Shown here piece by piece: positions 1-11,620 of a stretch of 64,000 nucleotides of DNA. The stretch covers positions 124,001 through 188,000 of the forward strand of contig JACATO010000686.1 of the NCBI GenBank assembly GCA_018389105.1, written 5' to 3'. The first letter of the stretch is position 1; every line of letters starts with the position of its first letter. The notes beneath the pieces are model-generated. The model was not told the DNA's origin. It was given only the letters and a program-made list of their open reading frames with translations, and did no database searches. Source of the DNA: Nautilus pompilius (Eukaryota; Mollusca; Cephalopoda; Nautilida; Nautilidae). The position numbers and the translations under genes are program-made.

Positions 1-1358
1 AACCTTGCCTTGCTCCCATAAGAATGCTAACACGAGATAGATCCCAAGATGTGATATGTGGAGGCCTTGGTTAGCTGGGGAGAATTTATTATACCAGTCC
101 GCTTAACAGCATTCCTTCCCCTTTAAAATAGAATGTATCTATATGTTACTAAAATACTAACTCAACAACCATGTTAATAAACATGCTGGAGACCTGAAAG
201 TATCAGTCAGATGACTCTTCCCATATCTGGCGATTCCCTCAAGGATCCTGTCTTGAATCAGACGATTTAAATATAGTGGCTTTCCTGATTTCCACATTGA
301 AATGTTGAGACCTACCCTGTTTGGTTTTACTAACATTTGCTAGTACTTTAGTGTACTACCTCATCCTTTTCTAAAAATAAAGTGGACCCTCTGGAGCTTG
401 TTGAGATCTGCAAACTCTTTGTGTCTTCAGTGATGCAACTGGAAAAATTCATCTAAATCTGAAACCAAGTTGGCTGCGAGGTCTATGACAGTTCTCTGTG
501 GGTAGTGCTGCCTAAAGATTTGCTTTCCCTTTTTGTTCTAACTGACTAGTTAATGTAGTTAAACTTTTGGAATCTCTTTCATCATGTTGAATTGATTCAG
601 ATCCTACCTGTTCTGTGCTGCCAATTTCGTAGATTGTGCAACAGAGAAAAATGCATTTTGAAATGGCATGTTCTTCCTCTTTGATACCTGCCACCAGTCA
701 TTCATATGATGAATCTAGCTGAACAGATCCAAATTCACACTCATATGTGATCTTTAATTCAGCAACATATATAACAACAGATTCTCCTTTATGTAAGGTT
801 TTACTACTAAATGAAGTCTTGGATGATGATAGATGGCTTTTGGTATTAATGATGATGTACGACTTCCACAATATTTGTACTCGGTATCTCTCTGCATTGC
901 CTGTAGGGGAGTAGCCAGGGAGAATTTATTACATCAATCCAATCACAGACCATTATTACCAGAACGTTTAAGCATTAGTTTTGTTTCTGATGATTCACTT
1001 ATATTTCCTTTGTTAAAATAACATTCTTTAGTCAAAAAAAAAATTTGGATTTATTGGAGTTTTCATTGTTACATTATTATGCATTATATACCGTACATAC
1101 TCTCATCTCCTTAACCCTTTGGGGAGCATACCCCCACACATTTACAGGGAACAGGTATTGATGATCTTGACGTTCTGTTACGTTAAGTATCATCTGCCAG
1201 CACTACAATCTGCTGTTGATAATTGCAATCACTAAAATGGTCTGAAGTTTTTTGATCACTCAGCTGGGGGGGGTTTGGGAAAGTTGAGTTTTAATGTGAT
1301 CTTAATTCTAGTACTGTCAGCAGGTTAAGCAGACATTTTTTCCCCTTTTTCTCTCCAG
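1..1358. other. Intron upstream of the first visible CYC1 exon
   Basis: No exon of the cytochrome c1 N-terminus could be read here. A short phrase (GGAGAATTTATTA) with similar surroundings occurs near 77-92 and again near 920-933, hinting at an old duplicated repeat. Otherwise it is AT-rich with a run of eight G near 1265. Confidence 0.6.
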
Positions 1359-1485
1359 CATACGACGAGGTTTTCAAGTGTACAAGGAGGTCTGTGCTGC
1401 ATGTCACAGCATGAACTATCTGCACTACCGTAACCTGGTCGGTGTGAGTCACACTGAGCAGGAGGCCAAGCGGGAGGCTGAAGAG
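1359..1485 (+). CDS. CYC1: CYC1 exon with the CXXCH heme site
   Basis: A pyrimidine-rich acceptor ending in CAG precedes the exon, whose first base completes a codon begun upstream. It encodes [19 protein letters not shown], holding both heme-linking cysteines and the proximal histidine. The donor GTCTGT is weaker than the other donors of this gene. Confidence 0.95.
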
Positions 1486-4400
1486 GTCTGTCAGATTTTT
1501 CTGTTTGGTTTATCAGCTGTTTACTGATTCCCATCTTTATTTATCTTAAAAGGAAATGAACGAATAAACAACAAAGAGGCTGTGTTTGTGAATGTAGATT
1601 TTATCTTTATACTCTAAACAGGTGATGGTAATGGATGGCCCCGATGAAGAAGGTAACATGTTTGAGAGACCAGGAAAACTCTCAGATAAATTTCCTTCAC
1701 CATATCCAAATGAAGAGGCTGCCCGAGCTGCCAACAACGGTGCCTATCCTCCAGACATGAGCTACATCATAGCAGCCAGACATGGAGGGGAGGTGAGTAG
1801 CTTTCATTAAGATGGTCAGAAAATGGCTTGGGTGCATATTTCTCAGTACTCAGAGCAGGAAAACTAAAACAAGAATTGGATTGACCCACTGTTCTGGATA
1901 GATGCTAAGTTGGGAGATATTTTTGGATTGAAATAGTTACATCTAATTCCAGTTTTTCTCATGCTATAGCATATTAGTTAATGTAACTAATTGTTATAAG
2001 TTTGTGTTTGAACTTATTCACGTGAAGGTTAAAAAACAATAACAGGCCGCAACTAAATTTTGGCGATTGTTGATTTGGTCAACTTTATGCCACATCACAG
2101 CATTTTTCACTGAATTTTGATTTATAAATTTCTATGATGTAAAATAATTCTGAAAAATAACTAAGTTAAAAAAAAAGTTATATATGAACTATTCAGAATA
2201 ATTGTGATATTAATTGTACAAATTTATTCAAAATGTCTGGTCACAATTCTAATTGACTATAGAGTTGTGCATACAGAGTTTTTAATGACATCATAATGCC
2301 AATGAATAGTTACTGCACACAAACTGAGAACCAGATTATCTTTAGCAGCACGTGTGGCTGCCTCTGGCTTGCACATGCATCTTATAGCATTCACCAGACA
2401 TCTGATGCAGTTCTGGAATAGTTCCAGAGTTGTGTGGTCGCTGTCCAGTGGGCCTAGATAAGCTCATCCAGGTAGCACTAACCTGTAATGATTCTGTCCA
2501 AGAGAATCAATTCACTTTTGTGTTTACACAAACTGCACCCCAGACACAAACATTTCCACCTCAAAAATGGTCTCTAATGGACTAGTAAGCATTACTTTAG
2601 TTTGTTTCTGCCAAATATAAAACATGACCATCAGCAAACTGAAGTTGGAATTTACTATCATCAGAGAAGAGAACCTGGCTTCAGTCTGCCAAAGTCTAAC
2701 ACACACAAGTCCTAGCTCTAATGTCACCCAGCAATTTTGATGACAAAGCTTGTAGATTAGCAGAGTGTATCTGCTTTTGTACAGCCTGGTTGGAGATGCA
2801 GGTCCCACATCTTGCCACGATTTGTTCTGGATGGAAGGTGCTGAGATGGTGCAGTGATGTAAAGCCAGTCAGGTCATGTACTGGTTATCCTGTCGATCAT
2901 ACCTGATATGGCAGCATACCCTCCCTGCTGGGACTTTCGTGAAATGAACTGCTCTCTTTGTACCTACCATAGTTGGCTGATAACCAGTTGCCACCATCTT
3001 ATCATCTTCTGGTTCTTAGCCTAACTATGGCTAGGAACTGCTGTTTATCAGTAAGTTTCTGTTGAAGCCATACTTTCGATATTCACTAACATGAACGTTT
3101 GTGACAGGTTTTATACCTGATTTAACCATTGGTATAACTTGCACCCCAAAGACACAGACCCACAAGTAGCACTTGGTGCAATAAGACTGTTACATGACTT
3201 AGATCTTAGGTTGACAAAGAGGTGCAAGAGTTGCTCTTAAAAATATTGCTGTATTGTTTTGTTCAGGGTATATTTAAAGGCATGATTTGGTGACTTAAAA
3301 ATCCTTGATGAGTTATTTGCTATATCCCTAAAAGCACACTTATGGCTCAGTCATTTAGAAGCAAAGGCATGTTTGCAGGGCAGAACAAAAACCTACGGAT
3401 TTTCATTTGATTTTAGAAGTCGTCATATATGAACAATTACAAAAACAAATAAGAGCTGCTCTAATGCAAATGTCTGATTTATCATAGTAACTCTACTGGC
3501 CGATGCTATTACGACCTGAAATAACCCAGAAATGATCAAATTATGTTGGGATTGTTGGCTCCTGCTGATGGCTGTTGCTAAAACCTTGTCAGAACTGACA
3601 TCAAATGTTGCTAGAACAAAGCAAATTAGTCTTGTCTACATAAAGAAATTATTAAAATGACTTTGTGATTCTATCAACAGTGGAGTCCATTACACGCTGC
3701 AAAGCCAGATATTCTCTAGGGTTGTAATGGGTTGGTGACAACTTATGTAAATATACTGATTGTTATCACTCTGTTACTCAGTTAATCAATTAGCAAAATA
3801 AGTTTACCACCCAGTGTATTAAAGGTGGGCTTTAACTTGCCATCTGCAAAAGCTAAAAACAAAACAAAAAAAAATTGGAAAAGAACATCCAGAATATCTT
3901 GACTTCTGCTTTGTGTATTTGTTGAAAGTTGATTGCTTTATTACGCTGGTGGCATCTCCCTCAGAAATTACTACGTTGAGGATGTTTCAGTGCAGGGGGG
4001 AACCTGTCTGTATCAGAACAATGCCTTGTTACGGTAAAAACATGTAGCATGCATTGGGCAGTAGTCAGGCTTGTTGTAGGTTTTATTCAGATGGAGCTTC
4101 AAAGTTGTTTCTGATTCTGCAGACTGCAGCAGCAGCAGCTATAATCTAGAGTTGTTCAGTTTTCAGAAATCCTAATTTAGCCTTTTTGGCCATCTCGACT
4201 GGCTGTTGATTATCCTGATTAAATGGAACTCAATTAGCACTAAACCCCTAAAAATACTTTTTTTTTTAAAAAAAAAAAAAGAAGCTATATTTAGGGGTTA
4301 GCAGTTTAGCATTTTTGAAACTGATTTTAGTGGACCCCCCCCTTCTGTTTTAAAATTATTATTGGGAATACCTGCTTCAGTGCTAACCTTTCTTTCAGGA

Positions 4401-7400
4401 CTATGGCTTTTCCATTTTGACTGGATACTGCGAACCACCTGCAGGGATCCAGCTCCGGGAAGGGTTGTACTACAACCCTTACTTCCCAGGGGGTGCCATT
4501 GCCATGGCAGAGGCTCTCTACACAGACATCATAGAGTATGAAGATGGTAAGTACACACGGGGGCCCTGTATCTGTCTATCATGTAAATGTAGATCTCAAG
4601 TTCAAGAAAGTTAAGGACAAGGTTTGCACATGGAAGGAGAGAGAGAAAGGAGTGGGTATTTATCAACAGAAAACCGATCATTTACCATAAATAGAGAGTA
4701 ATCAAATATGCAACCTGTTTGGAGATGGTGTTTTTAGTTAATTGAAGAAGATGGTTTTGATAGTACTTTACTTACCTTCCTATTAATGACAGAGCCACCG
4801 CCTTACAATCTTTTCTCTGATTTTGTAAGCTTGACAGATCAGTATTTGCAAAAAGAAAGTTGGGTTTCCATGAAGGTGGGATAAAGCTATCTTTATGGTA
4901 AGATCAGTGAATGCTGGTTATCAGAAAACAAGCATCAGCAGCATAATTATTACTGTGACTACTCGGTGTATCGGGGAATGGCGATTTCCCACGATTCTTC
5001 AACTCCATAGTAAATTTTGAACCGATGTGTAACTTATTAGCTCTGTATATCACATGGGGTGCATTTGCTCTCCGCTACCCTACAAATCTCTGTTATTCAG
5101 CACAGGTTGAGCCATAGGGGCTGTGACACACAGTACCACCTTCATTAATATGTAATGACAAATCTGTATATTGACTAAATATATAGGGAGCCAGTGCTTC
5201 TAGGGTGGGTCAGTTGGACTGACATGGTATATGGGGGTTAAGCCACTACATACTAAAAAATACAATACAAGGATGAGCTACACAAATCTATTTCACTTTT
5301 TTATATTCTAAGCTTATTTTTGTTGACAATTATATCAAAACATCAAATGGAGAATTTAGAAAGTTCACTGCTCTCTTGGCCATACCTGATCAGGATATTG
5401 AACTTTTCAGATTGAGCTTCAGGCGTTTTCCCATGGTTTTAATTAATTTTTTCTATTCCACCTAGAAAGATATTTTAGTCGGTTTCTCTCTAACCCTGAA
5501 TTACTCTCTCATCTTCATCTCAAAGTATTTTCTGTCAATTTTTATCAGGGTGCAACATCTGCAGGATGTCTAATAGAATGATGAATTCAAAAACAAAATT
5601 TTAAAAATCTTACTTATTGAGTGCATGGCTCCTCTTTAGTTTTTGGTATATTATACAGTGGCTGGTATGTTATACAGCATCCAAATGAGGAGTCTGGTGT
5701 TGATGTTCTAGATGAGGCTGGATGCATAAGTAAAGTTCAGGATTTACTTTTACGTGACAGCAAATCTGAATATACAAATGGAACAATTGCTGTTTGTGTT
5801 TCGTGTATTGAACAGCATCTTTAAAGGTATTTGTTGGCAGTTTCCTGTTGGCTCACATTCTGGAGTATTATGTGGTCCCCCTAAAAACTGACAGAGGAGG
5901 ATGTCCTATGAGGCCTGTTACGTCAGCCATGGGTGCTCAGTAATGTTGCTGCTGCTGCTGTTAAATCATTGCAACTCATTTCTGTCGGTGACCAACCACT
6001 CTGTAAAAGATTATTTTTGTAACTTTTCCCCCATGGGCAGATGTTCGGCCTTTATGCTGTATCATTATTTACTATTATCGTTAAATGGGAACAAAACATT
6101 ACTTACTCATTGACAACTGTGTACTTCTTGCACTGCTATCATTTCTGTGTCGGTCCTGGGAGTAGGAATTTTGCACTTCATTTGGTCTCTCACTATCATT
6201 AGTATGCTTCATTTGGTGTTCTACTGCCCATTGCCTGGATGAAGACTAAGATTGTAGCCCTTAAAAGGGTAATTTGTTTTTTGAATGACTGTTAAGTTAA
6301 CTTCTGAATCTGTAGAGGCTGTATCTCCGTCTCTCCAGCATGAAGACTACATCTATGGCTTAGTCTCTTGGATCAGTTTATGTGGCTACAAGGATTCCTT
6401 CATTACAAAATTCTCATGGCCTGCCACTAATATGTTCCTTGTTCCATACCCCCCCCCCATGCACATCATCTGCTGGTCTCCATTGTCTTAGTCGTCGTTC
6501 ATTTTCATTTGAGCTGCTGAGCCTCACCACAGCACTTATAAATGCAGTGAAAATATTAATTTCTTATAAGTAATCAATAGTTTGTTACTCATAATTTTAC
6601 CATTAGAATTTGATCCTCTATATACCATAAGCAAGTTAGTATTTGTGTTGAACTGCCTGTGTATTTAGTCATCACATGGAGCAATGTGTGGGTTTGTTTT
6701 TACAAAAGGGTTACATTGACAAGGAAGGTGCTGTATGTTACAGCCTCTATTGCTTACCTGTACTGAATAATACACTTTTGAGGGGGGAGAGAGAAAGATG
6801 GTATGTAGGGGGTTAAGGCATATATTTATTAAATCTGTTTTCCCTGCTGTTTTTAATCTTGTTGAAATGAAAGGAAGGTTTAGGTTTTCATACATTTTAA
6901 AATTGTAATTTATGTATCTGGAGTACAAACCCACTCCCTTTTTGTAATAATCAAAGAAATTTTGGGGGTTCTGAAATACCTGCCTCTCTTCGCAATGTCA
7001 AGCAATTTTAGAATTCTAGTGTTATTAACCAGCTAACTGGAAAATGAGAGCTCTCGATATAGTTACTCCAGTAGTATTAACCAACTAGCTGGAAAATGAG
7101 AGCTGTCGATATTGTTACTCCAGTATTATTAACCAACTAGCTGGAAAATGAGCTCTCGATATTGTTACTCCAGTATTATTAACCAACTAGCTGGAAAATG
7201 AGAGCTGTCGATATAGTTACTCCAGTATTATTAACCAACTAGCTGGAAAATGAGAGCTGTCGATATAGTTACTCCAGTATTATTAACCAACTAGCTGGAA
7301 AATGAGAGCTCTCAATATAGTTACTCCAGTATTATTAACCAACTAGCTGGAAAATGAGAGCTGTCGATATTGTTACTCCAGTATTATTAACCAACTAGCT

Positions 7401-10004
7401 GGAAAATGAGAGCTCTCGATATTGTTACTCCAGTATTATTAACCAACTAGCTGGAAAATGATAGCTGTCGATATAGTTACTCCAGTATTATTAACCAACT
7501 AGCTGGAAAATGAGAGCTGTCGATATAGTTACTCCAGTATTATTAACCAACTAGCTGGAAAATGAGAGCTCTTGATATAGTTACTCCAGTATTATTAACC
7601 AACTAGCTGGAAAATGAGAGCTGTCGATATTGTTACTCCAGTATTATTAACCAGCTAACTGGAAAATGAGAGTTCTCTATATAGTTACGAATTTTGCTTT
7701 TTTAAACAACTGATAAATCGGAATATTTTGTTGTTTGCTGATTGCGTTAATCTTACATAAATAAAAATAATGACAAAAGATGTACTATGGACATTCAAAT
7801 GAACCCCAGCTGGATACCAACAGAGGTGCTACTTCAGCCAGGTGTCATTTGAATGTCCATAGTATATCTAGTGTGTGTGTATTTTTTTCCTCTACATTGT
7901 TTCTTGTTGAATCTCGTATTACACATTTTTGGTATTATCTGCACGGTGTCGTTTGTAGCAGCAAAACTATATACGAACATTGAAATTATCATCGTCGTCA
8001 AGTAAAAGAATCACAGATGTAAACATCCCAAATCTAGGAAAAACCGAGGACTAGGTATCTATCCATTTCACTGTCCACACAGTACTACAAAAATAAGACC
8101 AGTTGATTGATATAAGTACCTGTCTGTAATCTTTGGTATTTCAGAGTCAGTAGCAGAATTTTAAGTGAGAAAAAATCCAGTAGATTTCAAAAAAACTGCA
8201 AACGACAGTTAAGATAGATGTTGATCAGTAAGATTTGTATTTTCCCAGAATTGTCTACTTTCATGTAGTTTGTTATGCTTCAGCACTTGCCATTAATTAA
8301 TTATAATTTTTTTGTTTTGATTATTCTAAAATATAAAAGAAATCACTCTCTCGGGGGGGGGGGCAATTTAGACAAAGGTTATTTATGAAAATAAATAGCT
8401 CTTTATGTCAACATTTGAGCACTGTCTTGGAAAATTGAGGTATGTGGTGGCGAACTGCCATTTGGTCCATGATTGAGAATAACCAGTGGCACTTCTTCCT
8501 CTCTACTGCCTTGTTTTGATGTTGATTTTCCTCAATCTGGAGACCTCAGCTCTTTGCATGTGAAGAACAGCCTTCAGACTGCTTATGTGTTCTAGAATAT
8601 GAAATTTGAGGCTTCCATGAAGTGCTCGTGGTGATAGTATTCTATATGCATGTTAGTCTAACCACACTGTGTCAAAATCATCTAGCATAGCTAATGAACA
8701 GTTTAGTAGGTTGTATATGCCACAAGCCAAAGACCTACATTCCATACAACACTTCACCTGGATGTTAGGCACTATAATAAGTGTAGTGTTAGATGCATTG
8801 TTTTTTCTTTGCTTGGTTGATTTAACTTTTCCTCACTATTGTTGTTAATGACTAATGTTTTTCCTCTGTAGGCACCCCGGCTACTCAGAGTCAGCTCGCC
8901 AAGGATGTTTGCACTTTCCTAAAGTGGGCTTCAGAGCCAGAACACGATCAGCGTAAGAAAATGGCACTTAAAGTAAGTATCATCTCACCTCAGTAGTGTG
9001 GTAGATATGGAAAGGCTAGTGGCCACCAGGTTTAGATCAAGTGTAAGAGAGAGAAATTCTGTTCATCCCATCTATAGAGGCCAGAGCAAACATTTACAGA
9101 TTTTAGTTAATTTCAGTAGTTGTTATAAAACAAACAGAGCTTTTTTTGTGTCTTGGATTCATCAAAGTAAATGGCCTTCGTCTTCATAAGTGCTGTGCTA
9201 TTAACGTGTGTGAAATAGGCATAAACTGATTAGTCGGGTAACGGTATAAAATCAACAGAAACTTTCATCACTCAAGATAGCATGTTTTGGCTGCAAAAAG
9301 TGGTATCAAATATGGCTAGAAGAAAATTTTCATGTTATTCCTTACGGTAGAACATGAAAACATTGCAATTTGGCAAAAGCCAGCATTTAATTTCGTAAAA
9401 AAAAACAGTGCCTTGATTTGTTTTTAAAATTCCATGTTACTTTCCATGTAATCGTTCAAAGTTGGTAGAGGTCGCCAATGACAATTGCTCTCAAATTCAG
9501 CTTTCACGTGATGAGAGAGAGCAATGGCCCACAAATTGTGCATCAGTGGTGGGAATTATCCAAGCTGTTTAGAGATGACTAACGTTCATTCATCTATTTT
9601 CTAGGCTTTATGGCTTAGAGTAATTGTGTAACATTTAATCATTTTCTTACTAGATATAACAACAACCAGAAATTACACAGCTAGTCTCTTAAGTTATTAA
9701 AGTGTATTTTCTGCAGATGGATGGCAAATCTGTTCATTTTACATTTTTTACCTCTTTTTGTTAACTTAAGAGACTAGCTATCTAGTGTGTATTTTCTGCA
9801 GATGGATGGTTGTAGTCTTCCAGATCTTTTATTAATTCTCTAGGCTCTGGTGTTATTATCTAGATTAGATATTTATATATGTATTGTTTTTTTTTTCCCC
9901 AGGCTCTCTTCATATTTTCTGCCCTGATCAGCATTTCCTATTACTACAAGCGTCACAAGTGGTCCGTACTTAAAAGCAGAAAGATTGTCTTTAGACGTCG
10001 GTAA
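1359..10004 (+). CDS. CYC1: Cytochrome c1, heme protein of complex III (C-terminal 215 residues, five exons)
   Basis: Exons 1359-1485, 1622-1792, 4399-4546, 8872-8972 and 9903-10004 join in frame into 215 residues plus TAA; every intron is GT-AG and the phases agree. The protein is the membrane-anchored c-type cytochrome of the mitochondrial bc1 complex and passes electrons from the Rieske protein to cytochrome c. Visible marks are the CAACH heme-binding motif in the first exon, the RPGKL and [15 protein letters not shown] segments, the ARHGGEDY and LTGYCEPP block, the axial-methionine region ([15 protein letters not shown]), the WASEPEHD segment, and one C-terminal transmembrane helix followed by a basic [11 protein letters not shown] tail on the matrix side. 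The first visible exon starts in mid-codon, so the presequence and N-terminus lie before the window. Family assignment is certain from motif order; only the 5' part is missing. Confidence 0.97.
1622..1792 (+). CDS. CYC1: CYC1 exon, RPGKL to ARHGGE segment
   Basis: Fifty-seven codons in phase 0 at both ends, with acceptor ACAG and donor GTGAGT. It encodes the conserved loop with [20 protein letters not shown] and [12 protein letters not shown], typical of cytochrome c1. Confidence 0.95.
2340..2930 (-). pseudogene. Decayed Tc1-like transposase in CYC1 intron
   Basis: Read on the minus strand in broken frames, the stretch gives a Tc1-type pre-catalytic and first-catalytic segment ([20 protein letters not shown], about 2600-2700). 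Upstream is a segment resembling the linker between DNA-binding and catalytic domains. The C-terminal phrase (about 2340-2400) ends in VQARGSHT, like the usual QARGGHT ending. Stops and frameshifts are frequent, and the part carrying the later catalytic residues is mostly gone. The superfamily is clear, but I could not define the termini. Confidence 0.65.
2931..4398. other. CYC1 intron remainder
   Basis: AT-rich sequence with no readable gene. It ends with a small hairpin (listed separately), a run of eight C near 4335, and the polypyrimidine tract of the 4399 exon. Confidence 0.6.
4237..4306. repeat. Small inverted repeat around a T/A tract
   Basis: AACCCCTAAAAATA on the left and TATTTAGGGGTTAG on the right flank a poly-T then poly-A centre, so the whole stretch can fold into one hairpin. 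It may be a miniature fold-back element or a poly-A/T slippage product; no target duplication was evident. Confidence 0.6.
4399..4546 (+). CDS. CYC1: CYC1 exon with axial methionine region
   Basis: The acceptor is TTTCAG and the donor GTAAGT; the exon ends one base into a glycine codon. It encodes [16 protein letters not shown] and then [13 protein letters not shown], where the sixth heme ligand Met lies in this family. Confidence 0.95.
4547..7020. other. CYC1 intron, left of the tandem array
   Basis: AT-rich intron without a recognised gene or mobile element. Short open frames here (for example 5621-5824 and 5901-6113) show no family motif and are taken as chance. Confidence 0.6.
7021..7689. 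repeat. 52-bp tandem array, 13 copies, with five-unit higher-order pattern
   Basis: A 52-bp unit built around TATTAACCAACTAGCTGGAA and GTTACTCCAG is repeated 13 times. Anchors lie at 7029, 7081, 7133, 7183, 7235, 7287, 7339, 7391, 7443, 7495, 7547, 7599 and 7651, all 52 bp apart except one unit with a 2-bp deletion. Two variable positions (GAGCT followed by C or G; GATAT followed by A or T) recur in the order CA, GT, CT, GA, GA. The order repeats every five units, so the array grew by copying a block of about 260 bp. The first and last units share a variant core, CCAGCTAACTGG. Confidence 0.97.
7778..7869. mobile_element. Hairpin MITE copy 1
   Basis: The ends are near-perfect 25-bp inverted repeats: the left arm reads TACTATGGACATTCAAATGA and its complement closes the element. 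The 40-bp centre carries the family phrase CCCCAGCTGGATACCA. It is the best preserved of six copies in this window (others at 20154, 25280, 44825, 46066 and 53803). Confidence 0.85.
7870..8871. other. CYC1 intron, right part
   Basis: AT-rich intron with an 11-G run at 8353-8363. It ends in a polypyrimidine tract and TAG acceptor before the 8872 exon. No gene was seen. Confidence 0.6.
8872..8972 (+). CDS. CYC1: CYC1 exon, [12 protein letters not shown] to MALK
   Basis: Starts with two bases completing the split glycine codon and ends in phase 0 before GTAAGT. It encodes the conserved [16 protein letters not shown] stretch just before the membrane anchor. Confidence 0.95.
9679..9809. repeat. 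Interlocked inverted and direct repeats in last CYC1 intron
   Basis: An 18-nt arm (AGCTAGTCTCTTAAGTTA, 9679-9696) recurs as its exact complement at 9762-9779. A 23-nt stretch starting GTGTATTTTCTGCAGATG at 9702 recurs in direct orientation at 9787-9809. One segment is therefore copied inverted and its neighbour copied direct, within 131 bp. Confidence 0.93.
9903..10004 (+). CDS. CYC1: CYC1 terminal exon, membrane anchor and stop
   Basis: A poly-T and CCCCAG acceptor leads into 33 codons and TAA. The residues form a hydrophobic helix ([15 protein letters not shown]) followed by the basic matrix tail, ending in three arginines. Confidence 0.95.
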   Translation, partial: ALFIFSALISISYYYKRHKWSVLKSRKIVFRRR

Positions 10005-10114
10005 TGTTGTCAGTACTAGTGTGCAAGTAAGACTAGAGTGTTTTTTTTTTTAATTTTATGTACAGTTGCGCTAAAGGATATTCTATGTTCACCTTGAATC
10101 AGAGGTGATTGTTG

Positions 10115-10159
10115 AATAAACTGTAAATTAGTTTCCATTGATTGCTGAATGAAAATAAA
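10115..10159 (+). terminator. CYC1 polyadenylation signals
   Basis: Two AATAAA hexamers lie at 10115-10120 and 10154-10159, 111 and 150 bases after the CYC1 stop codon. This is an ordinary distance for a short 3' untranslated region. Confidence 0.7.
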
Positions 10160-10416
10160 AATTTCAAACTACTACTTATTTTCAAGATTGTTCTCTCTCT
10201 TCAGGTGATGTGTTGAGAGCCTCTTGTAGCATTCCAGATGACCTTTATCATCGACCCTTGTGACATTCGATGCTGGGCTGTACGCAATTTTTGTTCTAAA
10301 GACAACAGACACAAACAGGCCGGTGAAATTTTCATTCAACTTAGAACACAGCAGTCTTCAAAAAAAATGTAACATGGCTTACTACATACCTATTACCATA
10401 CTATGAAGTTGACAAT

Positions 10417-10465
10417 TTTATTATTATTTTTTTTTTTTATAGCAAAACTACAGAAAAAATTTATT
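10417..10465 (-). terminator. Zinc-finger gene polyadenylation signals
   Basis: On the minus strand AATAAA occurs at 10465-10460 and 10422-10417, about 950-990 bases beyond the zinc-finger stop codon. If used, the transcript would end near 10400, a few hundred bases from the end of CYC1. Other minus-strand hexamers could be used instead. Confidence 0.45.
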
Positions 10466-11410
10466 TCAACAGACATATTCATATACAAGATTGGAATTAG
10501 TCAGCAACTGGCAGTGGTCATATGACCGGGGTAACAATGGGAGATGACGTTAACCCCCGAACTGCTAAAATGTCTAAGGGGTATTAACTAACCAAAATTT
10601 AAATTTTTTTTTTTGGAAAAAAAAAATAATACATGTGCAATAGGCAAAGAAAATAATCCTTGTCATGTACTACAGTTATATCCCCTGGACAGTTCAGTGG
10701 GTGAGGGTTAATGATGAAATGTCTAACATGACAGAACAGATGTAGAAGAGCACCACAATATCACAGATCTGAAATAATGCACTCAAAGTGTAGAGCAGCC
10801 AAGAACAACACAGTAACAAATGTTGTCACCAAACCACATCCAGTGGTTGATTTGGGGGGGTTCAAAAGCTACCAAAGACAATCATTCTATTACATCTAAA
10901 TATATGTTTGCACTACGTCTTATTTTCTTCAAAGTAGTTAGCATTGTTGTAGCAAGAGAGAGAGAGATTAAAACCCTAAGTTGTTAAAAGTGGCAAATCC
11001 ATTCCTTTTGCTGCCCTGTTTTTTTCTGACATCAAGCCCTGGTCAAAACCACTATTTATAAATTAAATGAGGGGGGGGGCTGAATCAGGGACCTCTGCTT
11101 TGCTATGCTGTTGCTTCATTGGAAATTCAGCAAGGTACTCGTTTTTCAGGAATATCCACAACTCTGTTAAGCTAACAAAAACCTCAAAAGTCTGTCGGTA
11201 GAAGAGAAAATTTGTTCATAAATGTCGCTCTGATTCTCCTACCTATTAATATCATGGTGTCCTTTGAAACTGTTGAAATAATAATCGATGGCAAACTTGA
11301 TACAATAATTTACAAAATCTAACTGGACAATGAGTACTGAGTTACCTTTTTTCTGACTAATAAATAGGTGTAATGAAAGTGTCTTTGATAGGTTTTTTCT
11401 TTAAGTATTA
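10466..11410 (-). other. Probable 3' untranslated region of the zinc-finger gene
   Basis: No coding frame follows the stop at 11411, and the stretch runs to the candidate poly-A signals. It is AT-rich with a nine-G run near 11070. Confidence 0.55.
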
Positions 11411-11620
11411 CTAAAAACTTATAAAACTTATAGACTCTTCCTGCTTAATAAATGTTTCAGTATCCGATTCACTACAGTTCCCATCCTTCTTGGTCCTAGT
11501 TTCAGCTTCAGAGGCTGGTGAGCTGTCTATCACTCCATTTGTATCTTCACTGGTGCAGCTCAGGTTCTCACCGTTTGTGTCAGCAGCTATACTGGTTTGG
11601 TCTGTGAATGATGTGGTTTC
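11411..11620 (-). CDS. Zinc-finger gene last exon: acidic Ser/Thr-rich tail and stop
   Basis: The acceptor TGTTATAG opens an in-frame stretch of 69 residues without fingers, rich in Ser, Thr, Glu and Asp (for example [20 protein letters not shown]), and then TAG. Phase and reading frame agree with the preceding donor. Assignment rests on splice fit rather than homology, so an alternative last exon is possible. Confidence 0.75.
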   Translation of the reverse strand, partial: ETTSFTDQTSIAADTNGENLSCTSEDTNGVIDSSPASEAETRTKKDGNCSESDTETFIKQEESISFISF

